A program made the translations under genes and the position numbers. A DNA stretch of 30,000 nucleotides from NCBI RefSeq assembly GCF_000315625.1, contig NW_005434637.1, positions 188,054 to 218,053 of the forward strand, written 5' to 3'. Positions 12,419 through 21,479 of the stretch are shown one piece after another. The notes under the pieces are model-generated. The model did not search any database and was not told the origin of the DNA. It saw only the letters and a list, made by a program, of their open reading frames with translations. Each line of letters begins with the position of its first letter. Position 1 is the first letter of the stretch. Origin of the DNA: Guillardia theta CCMP2712 (Eukaryota; Cryptophyceae; Pyrenomonadales; Geminigeraceae).

Positions 12419-13145
12419 CATGAAAAGAAGCAGGGGAAGGAAGATAAGAAGATACAGAGAAATTACGAACAGCGACAACCAACAAAGAGGAAGTCAGGAA
12501 GAGCAGGGTAGGAAGATAAGAAGATGCAAGAGCTAAAGAGACATTACGAACAGGGACAACCAACAAAGAGGAAGTCATTTCAAGGGAAGAAAAGCACAGG
12601 ATACAGAACAAAGATGACAACCGCTGGTGCTTCTTCCAGCGGGAGGAAGGTTTTCCACAGGCGTTTTCGACACATCCGACCAGGTATTGGTACCCCTCGA
12701 CGCTCTCCCATAGTTCTACGTAACTAGTCATCACCATTGTCGATCAATCGGACGGGGCCAAGACCGAGTGATGCTCGTCTATCTTGCGGTATGACTCCTT
12801 CAATGCTTCGACCTTGTACAGATATCAATCGGTGACAACCAAAGAGCAGTGCTTCCACCGCAAGTCGCTCGTTACGAACAGCTTCTGCATATCTTGGGAC
12901 ATTGTGTCAGCACTTGGATGTTGTCAGCGGCATTTCAACCTGGGGTCGATTCTTGCGCCGCTAAGGTCGTCGGACCGTTTGCGTTGCTGAGTCAAGCATC
13001 AGTTGACGCACAACGGAACCAAAAGATCACCTCTGAGGCCGCTGGAATAGAAAGTGTTTTCATCCTTTCAGAGACCTTTAGCCACTGTCATAACAAGTTT
13101 CACAATTTGACAGAGATATCACGTATGCTTCCATCTCGCGATTGA
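12419..13145 (+). CDS. Lys-rich protein, partial and broken model
   Basis: Two pieces look coding on the plus strand. The first begins after a TCAG acceptor at 12418 and encodes Lys/Gln-rich sequence (KKIQRNYEQRQPTKRKS, then KKMQELKRHYEQGQPTKRKS) ending in ASSSGRK before a GTTTTC donor near 12650. The two similar peptides come from a tandem DNA duplication, and an in-frame TAG at 12509-12511 separates them, so the model is broken or an intron is missed. The second runs from a CTTGTACAG acceptor (12821) to TGA at 13143-13145: 107 residues with no stop, including LHILGHCVSTWMLSAAFQPG. Whether both belong to one gene is unknown. The second piece overlaps the 3' end of the ankyrin gene by 68 bp. 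No family is recognised. It could equally be two fragments of decayed genes. Confidence 0.35.
12438..12577 (+). repeat. Tandem duplication of about 60-68 bp
   Basis: Copy 1 (12438-12496) and copy 2 (12510-12577) share AGGAAGATAAGAAGAT at one end and GACAACCAACAAAGAGGAAG at the other. Copy 2 has a short insertion after GCAAGAG. Both copies lie in the same reading frame. Confidence 0.85.
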
Positions 13146-15037
13146 GCGCAAGAATATCTTTCTCCTGACCTCTCCGTCCTCTGTTTGCTTCGTTCCCAGA
13201 GTCCTCGCCATGCTGCGAAGTCTCTTCGCCTTGACCAGCAAGATTCGATCGTCGTCCGTACTTGATGACGCGCTCACTCTCAGCGTTCTCAAGTGCTGGC
13301 GTGTAATTTTGACTTGCAGGCCATTCAGTCTCAGCCTGACATGGCTGGACACTATCAATGGGCCCAGCAAAGTTGCGTGCATAATCGTATCCCCTAGGAT
13401 CTTGGTTCTCATAGTCATGGAATTGGTCGGAATAGGCATTTGCTTCCGCTCGAGCTTTCCTATAACCTCATCAGTCCTTCTGCAGGTTGAGCCCCGGACA
13501 CGACAGACCTTAACTTCTCCATTAATTCTTCATCCGTGAGGTTCTCGAAACCTGACAAGAACACAACCGTCGCAATCCTCGAACATGGAATTTGCCATAT
13601 GATGCAAACCTGTTGACGATGAATGATAGCCTTGCGGATCCTCTTGGAGGAACTGCAGGAGAACAGTCAAAGAGTCCACTAAATTCAGTCTGAAATCCCA
13701 AGAACCACCTCTTGATAATTAGTTGGAACTTCGGTTGAGGGTTGCTCCAGATAATTTTCTTTGTTTAGATCACTCCCTGTCGATAACGCACGACGTGTCA
13801 GTTGGGGCGAGCACAAAGGTCTAGAAAGTTAACCTGGTTTCTTCAAATGGCCAGAGTCTTGAGGAATGGAACCACCATTCTAGGAGGCAAAAAATTCAAT
13901 ACTGCAGAATCCAACGAATTGAGACTGCCCCTTACAAAGTAGGTAGAGCTTGCAGCTTGTGGGAGTGTTGGGAGATTTTTCGTATTTTGCTTGAATTTCA
14001 TGATCACCTGACGTATCTGAAGCACATCGATCACGAATAGAAGGCAAAGACCATCACCAACATCATCATCCTTGGCCAACTGCACAGCAGTTTTTTCATC
14101 CTTAGTGATCATATTCGTGCTTGCACCATTCTCCAGCAAGAGAGAAACCAAATCCTGCAGAAACAAGATTATGTCACAGGATGCCTTTTTCCTCGCCTTT
14201 CACCAGGTATCCATGTTTTGCAGCTAAGTGCAAGCACGTGTAGCCCTGTTCGCCCTTGGGAAATCCCGAATCATTCGCGCACGTCTTTCAAAACCAAATC
14301 TACTCACTTGCATGTCAACATCAGCTCCAGCTTCCAAGCAGTATTTGACAATATCAATCCTTCAATTGATCACAATAGCAACGATCAATCTTCGAAGGGA
14401 ATCTACCTGTTGTAGAATGCAGCATGATGGAATGGGGTGTTTCCACGGCATGTTGCCCAGTTTTTCTGCCTCCTGTCGTGGAAAAATCTTGAGTTGACAA
14501 CTCGCAGTAAACGCTGTGCACGAACCTCTGCAAGAAGTTAGCTCCACCTTCTTCGACTAGAACTCGGAACACAGGGAGATAGCCAATGTACGCGGCATGA
14601 TGAAGAATGCTCCTACATGACTTTCAACGGCTGACGAAGAGCAGCGCATTTTCAACCTCCCACCATTCCCCGCTGCTTCCTTTCGGACCCATCCATCAGG
14701 AGCAATGCAGTCAACTTTCGCTCCCTTAATTCAGATCAGAATTTGATTTCCCTCACGTCTTTGAATTAAGAAAAAATAAAAACAAAACACTCTCTCGGTA
14801 GTGACATTGAAACATACTGGAAAAATGCAGACAAGACAGGAATCTGATAGCACAGAAACAAAACAGGAATCAACTCACATCCCCTCTTCCCCCCCTTCAC
14901 GCATGCTCCCTCCCTTTCAGTCAGCTGATGTATCCATAACTTGTTCTCACCTTCTTCAAACATTCTCTGACTTGCAGCACATCCCTCCTTGTCACCGCCT
15001 CCCACAGCTCATCCTCCCGCCATCTGGCTGTCGCCAT
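13078..15037 (-). CDS. Ankyrin-repeat protein, twelve exons
   Basis: Proposed exons are 15037-14951, 14724-14657, 14612-14526, 14472-14407, 14359-14308, 14254-14204, 14154-13936, 13879-13834, 13776-13709, 13652-13610, 13551-13509 and 13459-13078, giving 403 residues. Phases agree at all eleven junctions. The first intron is 226 nt and the others 44-58 nt. From residue 1 to about 165 the sequence is ankyrin repeats: SILHHAAYIGYLPVFRVLVE, NTPFHHAAFYNRIDIVKYCL then EAGADVD, YTCLHLAAKHGYL, and LVSLLLENGAS. The second repeat carries a short insertion (WVRKEAAGNGGR). The C-terminal half is polar and acidic with a short helix (LTDEELMEKLRKARAE) and an Arg/Gly stretch; no second domain is recognised. 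Ankyrin repeats bind partner proteins; the partner is unknown. Exon 7 could instead hold a 41-nt intron (14017-14057) leading to a stop at 13880 and a 214-residue protein, but that breaks the good splice sites downstream. Confidence 0.7.
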
Positions 15038-15049
15038 CTCCCGCCTTTT

Positions 15050-15240
15050 GTGAATCGGGACCGGGGCCCGCGACAGTCTCGGCCGGCCCGGGCCCGGGTG
15101 GCCAACCAAAAAGCACTAACGTAACTGAGTAAACTTTGAACTCTAAACTCCTAAACTTTGAGCACAGGAGTAAAAGGCACAAAGTTCCGCACGTCGGCCC
15201 GGCCGGGCCGCGCGGCTGGAGTCCGATCTGCGTTGGGAAC
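15050..15240. repeat. GC-rich island upstream of the ankyrin gene
   Basis: Words such as GGCCGGCCCGGGCCCGG (about 15080-15100) and CGGCCCGGCCGGGCCGCG (about 15195-15215) flank an A/T-rich middle. The middle contains AACTTTGA twice and GAGTAAACTTTGAA, loosely like the complement of the 18-mer repeat. The island abuts the proposed start codon at 15037. Confidence 0.6.
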
Positions 15241-15265
15241 GCAACGGATGGCCTCGTATCTTTTT

Positions 15266-15283
15266 ACTCAAAGATAAGTTAAA
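15266..15283 (+). repeat. Dispersed repeat, ACTCAAAGATAAGTTAAA copy
   Basis: Seventeen of 18 bases match copy 1, with GATA in place of GTTA. It sits 25 bp after the GC island at 15050-15240 and is followed by an A run. Confidence 0.75.
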
Positions 15284-15538
15284 AAAAAGTGGGGCTTACA
15301 GGGCGATAAAGGCTATTCGATCTGAAGAGCCAGCCTACGGCATCCAACAGTTGAGATGACCGTCAGCACAGTGATAAAAGATCTTTTGTCCTCAGGTCCC
15401 GAAAAGAAAGATGTAATATCTGAGTGAACGTTTCAAAATGTAGAGAGTGTTTTCAAAATCTTGCTGCCTTTGACCTCCTATCTCAGCGGTTTGACATACT
15501 AGAAAAATACACTGAAAGCACTGTAAACCTGAGGAAAA

Positions 15539-16143
15539 ATGTCAGCAAATGTCATCGGTGCAGGTATGAACATTGAAAATATCTCTTTTCGAGAACAACG
15601 GATGGATGCGCCCCTTCCTAGTGATTCTAAGAATAGATTGCTTGCTTCCTGCCGTCGCGCTACGCTCTTTTGGCAGACACAACATTGTATCTCTTGTATC
15701 TATCGTGCCTATCATCACCTTATCTTTCTCATCCGTGAAGATCCTGACCATTTCTCCCATCCTTCCTGCTGTTCTTTCCTCTTTCTGTCTCACCGTCGCC
15801 CATTTTCTTGTTGGAAAAACGTTTCTCACACATTGAAATTGAAAACACAATCCCAAACATAAGGCAACTTACTACTGCAATGGCACACAAACTGAGCCTC
15901 GACCAAGATGGAAACAGAAGCAGGGATATTCTATTGGCGGACATTGAAACTTGGAAATGCAGAGACAGTTCAGAAAGACGAGTTCCAGACATTGGCCTTT
16001 GCGAGCAGAATATCAAAAGTGTTTCAGATTCTAATGAGAAAAAAGCCAAGAACTACGAAACCATTTGGAAGAAACATATAGAAATCCGAAAGTCTGAATT
16101 GGAGTCGAACGAAGAGCTACAGAAATGGTTGAATCTTTGGTAG
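15539..16143 (+). CDS. Membrane protein with LQKWLNLW C-terminus
   Basis: Proposed exons are 15539-15563, 15622-15820 and 15864-16143 (introns 58 and 43 nt; phases 1 and 2 agree), giving 167 residues. Two hydrophobic stretches lie at about residues 29-46 and 50-72. A polar, charged tail follows. The protein ends in SNEELQKWLNLW. The last 30 residues match those of the convergent gene at 16421-16744 at 15 positions, including the whole LQKWLN block and the final Trp. AATAAA follows at 16164-16169. I recognise no family. The conserved end could be a binding or targeting signal; this is inference. The terminal exon is the firm part; the first two exons rest on splice signals only. Confidence 0.6.
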
Positions 16144-16163
16144 TCCTTGTTCATTTGCTGTGA

Positions 16164-16169
16164 AATAAA
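16164..16169 (+). terminator. Polyadenylation signal AATAAA
   Basis: It lies 21 nt after the TAG of the LQKWLNLW gene, in a suitable position for 3'-end formation. Confidence 0.65.
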
Positions 16170-16420
16170 GAATGTATATCTGAAGTTTTTATGTATAAGT
16201 GCAAATGCAATGGAACAAAATCAGATGACCATTAACCAATCAAGGAGATTGAGATTGATCAAGAAATCTTATTTTGGACTGGGATTTTCATCGAAGGTCA
16301 CGACATGACACTCGTCAAGAAGGAATATATTAACAAGAAAATTTGCGATAAAATTATCAATACACAACAAACTACTAATCAAGACTAAAATGTGTCGTCT
16401 TTCAAACTAAACTGAATCAT

Positions 16421-16744
16421 CTACCATATGTTGAGCCACTTCTGCAGCTCATCAGAGTTTTCAAGATCCTTTTTAACATCATCAAAGTGGTTCTTGAGAA
16501 CTTGTTCGTACCTCGTGGTGCCAACCGGATATTCATAAGTACAGAAAGAGACACTTGATCTGTTTTTGACCATCTCGATCAATTCTTTAGAGTCATGGGA
16601 ATTGCTCGTCTTATTTGAAAACATGGAATTATTGGTTTGAGAAGACGTGTGTGTCTTTTTTGTTTCGTCCATGCTTACATTGGTTCCAAAATGATTCCGC
16701 AATTTGTCCGCTTCTGCTTGCTTCATTGTGTGACAAGAAGGCAA
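16421..16744 (-). CDS. Paralogue with LQKWLNIW C-terminus, terminal exon only
   Basis: The minus-strand frame is open from 16744 down to the stop at 16421. The first ATG in it is at 16726 (MKQAEADKL). The product has a Ser/Thr/Asn-rich middle and ends in NSDELQKWLNIW. It pairs with the convergent gene at 15539-16143: Tyr-Glu, Lys-X-His, Lys, Leu-Glu and LQKWLN are shared in register over the last 30 residues. The partner has membrane segments upstream, and minus-strand sequence at about 16790-16920 encodes a hydrophobic run (FITAFILAFRVNLTI) that may be the matching exon here. I could not find splice sites joining it in phase. The CCTG-type repeat at 16945-17010 would then fall upstream or in an intron. 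Tail-to-tail order suggests an inverted duplication. Confidence 0.55.
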   Translation of the reverse strand: MPSCHTMKQAEADKLRNHFGTNVSMDETKKTHTSSQTNNSMFSNKTSNSHDSKELIEMVKNRSSVSFCTYEYPVGTTRYEQVLKNHFDDVKKDLENSDELQKWLNIW

Positions 16745-16944
16745 GATTGATCTTTTGAATGTTTCCTGAACGGTATGTTTCGAAAAAGAAATGATTTCAA
16801 TGCCTTGTTGTAAAACTCATCAACGATGATGAGATTGAGATGATGGATCGTCGAATAGTAAGATTGACACGAAAGGCTAGGATAAAGGCTGTGATGAAGG
16901 TTGGCGGGAAGGAAAGGGAAGAAGGGAGGGAGGGTGGAAAGGCA

Positions 16945-17010
16945 GGAAGACAGGCAGGCAGGCAGGCAGGAAGACAGGCAGGCAGGCAGGCCAGGCAGGC
17001 AGGAAAGCAG
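16945..17010 (+). repeat. Imperfect GGCA tandem repeat
   Basis: Units of GGCA with GAAGACA and CCAGGCA interruptions. On the minus strand it reads as Cys/Leu/Pro low complexity and is not treated as coding. Confidence 0.9.
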
Positions 17011-17165
17011 CAGAAGCCAAAGGGATCTGAAACTCCTCCATTTCGATTCTTTAGCACCTTGAGGATGTAAAACGATGTCGGTTGAGTAAAACCAAACTTG
17101 GTAGTAGCCTATCTCCCAATTCAAGTTTCTACCCCGGCGTTACCCGCACCGTGACATAACCTTTT

Positions 17166-17183
17166 ACTCAAAGTTAAGTTAAA
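17166..17183 (+). repeat. Dispersed repeat, ACTCAAAGTTAAGTTAAA copy
   Basis: A perfect copy of the 18-mer, preceded by CTTTT as in the copy at 3379 (CTTCTTT). It lies about 50 bp before the largest GC island. Confidence 0.9.
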
Positions 17184-17214
17184 AATCGTGATAGTCCGTC
17201 AAGGTTACCCGGTC

Positions 17215-17925
17215 ACTGCCAGGCTGAGAGCCTCACCCACCGGGGCCCGGGCGGGCCCAGGGGGCCGCGCCGCGGGCCCGGGCCCACCCAAATTTCAAAT
17301 TTTTGTCAGGCTCTCTCAGTGAGGCCCCGCCGGGGGGCCGGCCGCCGGGCCGGGCCTGCCGCGGCCCGGCGTACCGTCCGGTCGTCACGGTACGGAGTAC
17401 GGTTTCACAGTCACGGTAGTACGGTCCGCCGGTCCGACGGTACGGTCACGCCCGGCGGCCGCCGGGCCGGGACTGAGTGCACTTGAAGTGACACTGCCGG
17501 GCCGGTGACGCCGTGGCACAGCACGGCCGGGCCGGGCCGCCCGGCCGGCCCTCAGGGCCTCGGCGCGGCCGAGCCGCCGCCGCCACTGGCAGTGAGCCGC
17601 TGAGCCGCAGTGAGCGGCGGCCCTCAGCTCAGGCGGGGCCCGGCACTGACTCACTGAGTCGGACGGTCACGGCGGCGGCGGCCCGGACTGGGGCGGCGGC
17701 GGCCCGGACCGTACTGGCCCGCGGCGCCCCGGCCCGGCCGCGCGAAACAGGCTTTGAAACTACGGCCGCGGCAGTGAACTCGGAAGTTTTCAGGCACCGT
17801 GACGGTGCCAGTAACTAGGCTCAGGGACCGAGTGTCCTGGCAGTGGCCCGGGCTGAGGCTGCAACCGTGAACGCGCGGCCGCGACGGTACCGTACGGCGG
17901 TACGCCGGTAATCTAGACAGCCCGC
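17215..17925. repeat. Largest GC-rich island
   Basis: Dense GGCCGGG/CCCGGCC words, many short palindromes (GGGCCCGGGC, CCGGCCGG) and repeated GTACGG, CACGGT and CGGTAC words between 17370 and 17460 and again near 17885. Open frames on both strands are Ala/Arg/Gly/Pro only, typical of GC bias, and are rejected as genes. Confidence 0.75.
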
Positions 17926-18131
17926 CTATCTGAACCGAATCAGCGACTGCCCTCCGCCAAAACTTTACTGATTTCAAACACCACGGCCCATCATGAGCAG
18001 CAAGCCTTGAAGCCTGAGACCAACCGTGCGTCCAAAGTTGAGTCAACTTGGCTGAACCGTCCGAGTGACTGCGGCTTCCGGGGCCTTCCGAAGTTCGCAC
18101 ACTGGCACCACCACCTTGGCGCGGCTTCCGC

Positions 18132-20259
18132 CCATTCTGGGGTCAAACCGCGTTGGTCTTTATTAACGCAAAAGAGGAATGCGTATGCTGTTCTCATAGG
18201 ATACCGGTGGTGGTGTACCCCATCGTTTTTGAGGGGTGGTGCTCGGTAATATCAGTGGTAGGGGTGCTTCAAATTTTGAACTGGCGTGTCCATTTGTTTT
18301 AACGGTAATGAATTGTTTATTCGAATCCGTGGTACAAGCAGTTGTACTGAGTAACGGTTTATAACTGCTGTTTTGTACCATCTAAAACAATTTTGATGAC
18401 CCACCCTATCGATGAGGGTGGGGAAACACTCCCCATCATTCCCATCGTCAAATCGCACACCGTCATGCTGAGCCGCCGGGCGAGCACAGCAGCCAGGTCA
18501 GCGAGCTGCCACCATGAGCACAGGTGAAGGACTGCCGAGTAAGAAGATGATCGCAAGGTACACTTGGCATCAAGAATCCAGCATAAATTCTTACTTGGTG
18601 ATCTTGCAGGAGTGGATCAATCTGCATGAGTTCGTCATCCTACATGTCCGACGACTAAGTCAATCGTATCATCAATGTTCTCTTCAAGACTTCTGGGCTC
18701 TCAGAGTAATGTACTTTATCTGAAAAGTGAACTGAATAATAATATCTGTAAGACAATGACGAGTTCACTTAATTAAGGCGCAATCACATCTCACTTGACT
18801 CCCTCCTCGGCATGTCTTCTGTACGCTTCGTTACATCGTTGCTTCACACGTTCAGAAAAAGTTTGATGATATTTGAATTTTTGCCTAAACCCTAATTACT
18901 TGACTCTCACGAAGCTCTTGTTGAAGTATCTCCCCTCCCCTCTCCAAACTCTCCTCACTCAAGTCCTTTGCATGTTCGCACATTTGGTGAAATGCATGAA
19001 CTTTGCTTTGCTTCCCTAATGGCGGAGCTGTTGACGTCCAATTAAGCCTCAGATCATATCAGAGATCAAGTCTCGAGCTTGTCAGCTTGCATGCAAGAAT
19101 CCATTGTGCGTTGCAATCAGACTGACATGAATGTAGAATCAAGGTTGGAGGTGATATCTGATTTGACATTTATTATTCATTCGAAGCATTTATCTCAGGA
19201 TGTCGAACTACCAGCAAATTGACACGGACTCCCAGTCAATGATAATGACAACCACAATAGCATATGGTGCGCGCACAACAGAATCGAAGCACATGCTGTA
19301 GGTGCACTGCCATCCAACACCGTGCCGTTGGGTTTGCTGTCTTCAAGATTTTTCAATATTGTTTGTCACAAAGTGGCAAGGCTTTGAGCATGTGGACATG
19401 GATATATACAAGACTATGCATCTTCACAAAGTGGTTTTTAAGTCATGCAACAAGAGATGCATCATTCAAAGGCGGAGAAGTACAAACATGATGTGAACAA
19501 GTAATGTGGCACAGTGAAGCATCTCTCATAAATATGATATTCCATCCAGTACATGAAGATGAAGGTCTTCGTGGAATAAAGGTCTTGGAATCTTGTAATC
19601 ATGTGCGTTTCAGCTGCAACCATTCAGAACCTAGTTATCAACATCGCCATGCTTTTGCTACTTGTTCACAACGATTAAAAAATGAACAATCCACAGCAGA
19701 ACTCTCTAACTGTGTGATGTAATGAGTTCATTTGCACCTTTTCCTCTCACAAAATACTTTCGAGTCTCTTCATGCTCGTGTGTGTTCGTGGTATACTCGT
19801 CCCCATCAATGGATGCGTTCAACAAACCAAACTTTGAAAACAGATTATGGCATTGTAACATTTTCACCAACCGGCACAGCGGGTTTGACGAAGAGAAATA
19901 TTGATGAGGCTCACCTGCTGCAAGTGACTGCAACTTGGGCAAACATGCTCGCACAAAACTCAAACACTGAAGACAAGGATCGGCAGAGAAGAGCTTCGCG
20001 ACATGAGAGCAGAATGGTGAGGGGAGACGCGCTGGGGTAGTGGGTGGAGGCGTGTAGAATTAAAACATTTTAGAAGGTACCAAGAAACGATAAGCTAAAC
20101 TTCCAAAATCACTTTTAATCACGGTTTTGAATATGGTTTGAATTTCAACAGTACAAAATTTCAACCTGCGCAAATCACACGCCGTGTACCCCCATTTTCC
20201 CATGCACCACCCCCTTGAAGATATAGGGCAAAAACCAACGCGGTTTGACCCCAGAATGG
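18132..20259. mobile_element. Candidate 2.1-kb element with 26-bp terminal inverted repeats
   Basis: Bases 18132-18157 and 20234-20259 are perfect 26-bp inverted repeats (start CCATTCTGGGGTC, end CGCGTTGGT at the left copy). Both ends also have GGGGTGGTGC a little further inside. No target-site duplication is visible and no transposase is recognised. The inside holds frames at 18514-18723, 19264-19491, 19504-19722 and 19732-20040 on the plus strand, none recognisable. It may be a non-autonomous transposon, or the repeats may be two fragments of a dispersed family in opposite orientation. Confidence 0.4.
19504..20040 (+). other. Possible coding fragments inside the candidate element
   Basis: Two consecutive open frames (19504-19722, 72 codons; 19732-20040, 102 codons) have protein-like composition, e.g. 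DYGIVTFSPTGTAGLTKRN and EAHLLQVTATWANML in the second. No family is recognised and no splice junction joining them was worked out. They could be one broken gene or chance frames. Confidence 0.2.
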
Positions 20260-20316
20260 CCGTACGGTCCCACACCCACGGTGGCTGCGCAACGAGCCTT
20301 CCGAGTAGACACCTCT

Positions 20317-20388
20317 ACTCAAAGTTAAGTTAAAGATCAGTACGAGGACAATCAGGAGAGTCGAGGAGGCTTGACCCTGACACTGTCG
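20317..20388 (+). repeat. Dispersed repeat, ACTCAAAGTTAAGTTAAA copy with long match to copy 1
   Basis: The 18-mer at 20317-20334 is followed by the same tract as at 3397-3454, ending in GACACTGTC. Downstream lie a CCGGGTACCCGG palindrome (20432-20443) and GTGTCAGC/GCTGACAC arms (20452-20459 and 20476-20483). Confidence 0.85.
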
Positions 20389-20451
20389 CACTCAGATTAT
20401 GCCTGGCAGATCCTGAGTATCATACAGTACGCCGGGTACCCGGATACGGCA

Positions 20452-20483
20452 GTGTCAGCTGAGTCCACGCCGAAGGCTGACAC
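20452..20483. repeat. Stem-loop GTGTCAGC ... GCTGACAC
   Basis: Perfect 8-bp arms separated by 16 bases. It lies in the repeat downstream of the 18-mer copy and may be a structural end of that element. Confidence 0.7.
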
Positions 20484-20779
20484 ACTGTTTGTGACTCTGA
20501 GCCACCGTGTGAACGTTGAACGAGTGAATCAAGCTGAGATATTCTTTCTAATATGCAAAAGTTACGTTTGTTGCCAACATACACGGAGAATCACGTTTTT
20601 CGTCAATCCGCTTTACAAGACGAACACGCCGGGCCAGCATCTGGAAACACAATCAAGAGGTCAAATGTAATTTACGATCCCTGATGCTTCCAAATGTCTG
20701 TCGCCTTACTGGAGACATGGATGCCGTCGAAAGACGCAGCTTGTACGGAGGAACAGCAAATCAGAAAAAACGTTTGTTC

Positions 20780-20785
20780 TTTATT
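20780..20785 (-). terminator. Polyadenylation signal AATAAA for the 156-residue gene
   Basis: TTTATT on the plus strand lies 60 nt past the stop of the minus-strand gene at 20845. Confidence 0.55.
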
Positions 20786-20844
20786 TTACACGAAAGAATA
20801 ATCTATATCTACATGTTGATGTATCTTTTCCATCACTATTCGAC

Positions 20845-21315
20845 CTATTGATCACGACGCCGAGTGACAACATTTGCATAAAATCGACTTCCACTTCCAC
20901 TCTTGATCGACTTTGAATTCTTGAATGAGCTAGATGGTGAAATGTTTGATATGTGTGGCGCTCTCTTTTCGACTGAACACTTGTGGGTAGACTCGTTGCT
21001 AGATGTTCGTGATTGAACCTCAGTGGAACATCTACTATCAACACTGTTGCTCCGAAGCTGACCATAAACGTTAAAGCCATTATCAATCTTCGGAATTTCA
21101 GGAAGGTCATTATCCTTCTTTAGTTTTGGCGAAGTGCTTTCCTCCTTCTCGCTTCCTTTGTGCTTGGAGAGCTGTCGCACACTGAAAGCTACGATCAACA
21201 TACTGAAGAGCATCATGTACACGGTCGCCATTCGAATAATTGAGTTCCTCTCTGCATTCAATGTCTGAATCTCAAGGAGGAGCCTTTCTCTAATCGCTTC
21301 CTGTGGTGTGGCCAT
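20845..21315 (-). CDS. Single-span membrane protein of unknown function
   Basis: An uninterrupted 156-residue frame. The N-terminal 26 residues are helical and charged (AIRERLLLEIQTLNAERNS). A hydrophobic stretch at about 27-46 (MATVYMMLFSMLIVAF) precedes Arg/Lys-rich sequence and a long Ser/Lys-rich tail ending in RRRDQ. A TATATAT box lies at 21359-21365 on this strand, about 45 bp before the ATG, and AATAAA lies 60 nt past the stop. Promoter, frame and 3' signal together make this one of the better-defined genes here. I recognise no family. The tail is probably disordered and cytosolic. Confidence 0.7.
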   Translation of the reverse strand: MATPQEAIRERLLLEIQTLNAERNSIIRMATVYMMLFSMLIVAFSVRQLSKHKGSEKEESTSPKLKKDNDLPEIPKIDNGFNVYGQLRSNSVDSRCSTEVQSRTSSNESTHKCSVEKRAPHISNISPSSSFKNSKSIKSGSGSRFYANVVTRRRDQ

Positions 21316-21358
21316 GTCTTCGCGCGCTTGCTTCTGCGCGTTTGCCTGGCGGAGCGGG

Positions 21359-21365
21359 ATATATA
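21359..21365 (-). promoter_or_regulatory. TATA-like box
   Basis: ATATATA on the plus strand reads TATATAT on the minus strand, about 45 bp upstream of the ATG at 21315. It is the only clear TATA-like box before a gene that I noticed. Confidence 0.5.
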
Positions 21366-21479
21366 GGGTTCAAGGAAGGGGTGTGCTAAAAGATTTATAT
21401 CATAAAACTATATAGTCTTTTATTTACTTTTTGAATGGCCCATGAGACCCCCGCACGTTACCGTAAAACTTCTTGACCG

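Noticed and set aside
14017-14057. A 41-nt intron ending the ankyrin gene early at 13880
   Set aside because: It has fair splice signals, but skipping it lets the frame join five further exons with strong sites (GTAAGG donor, TTTTTTGCCTCCTAG acceptor) in phase.
15573-15836. Treating the hydrophobic frame as a separate gene
   Set aside because: It has no ATG of its own; it fits better as exon 2 of the LQKWLNLW gene with matching phases on both sides.
17385-18100. Ala/Arg/Gly/Pro-rich frames on both strands of the GC island
   Set aside because: Stop codons are rare in GC-rich DNA, so open frames are expected; no motif or start context supports a gene.
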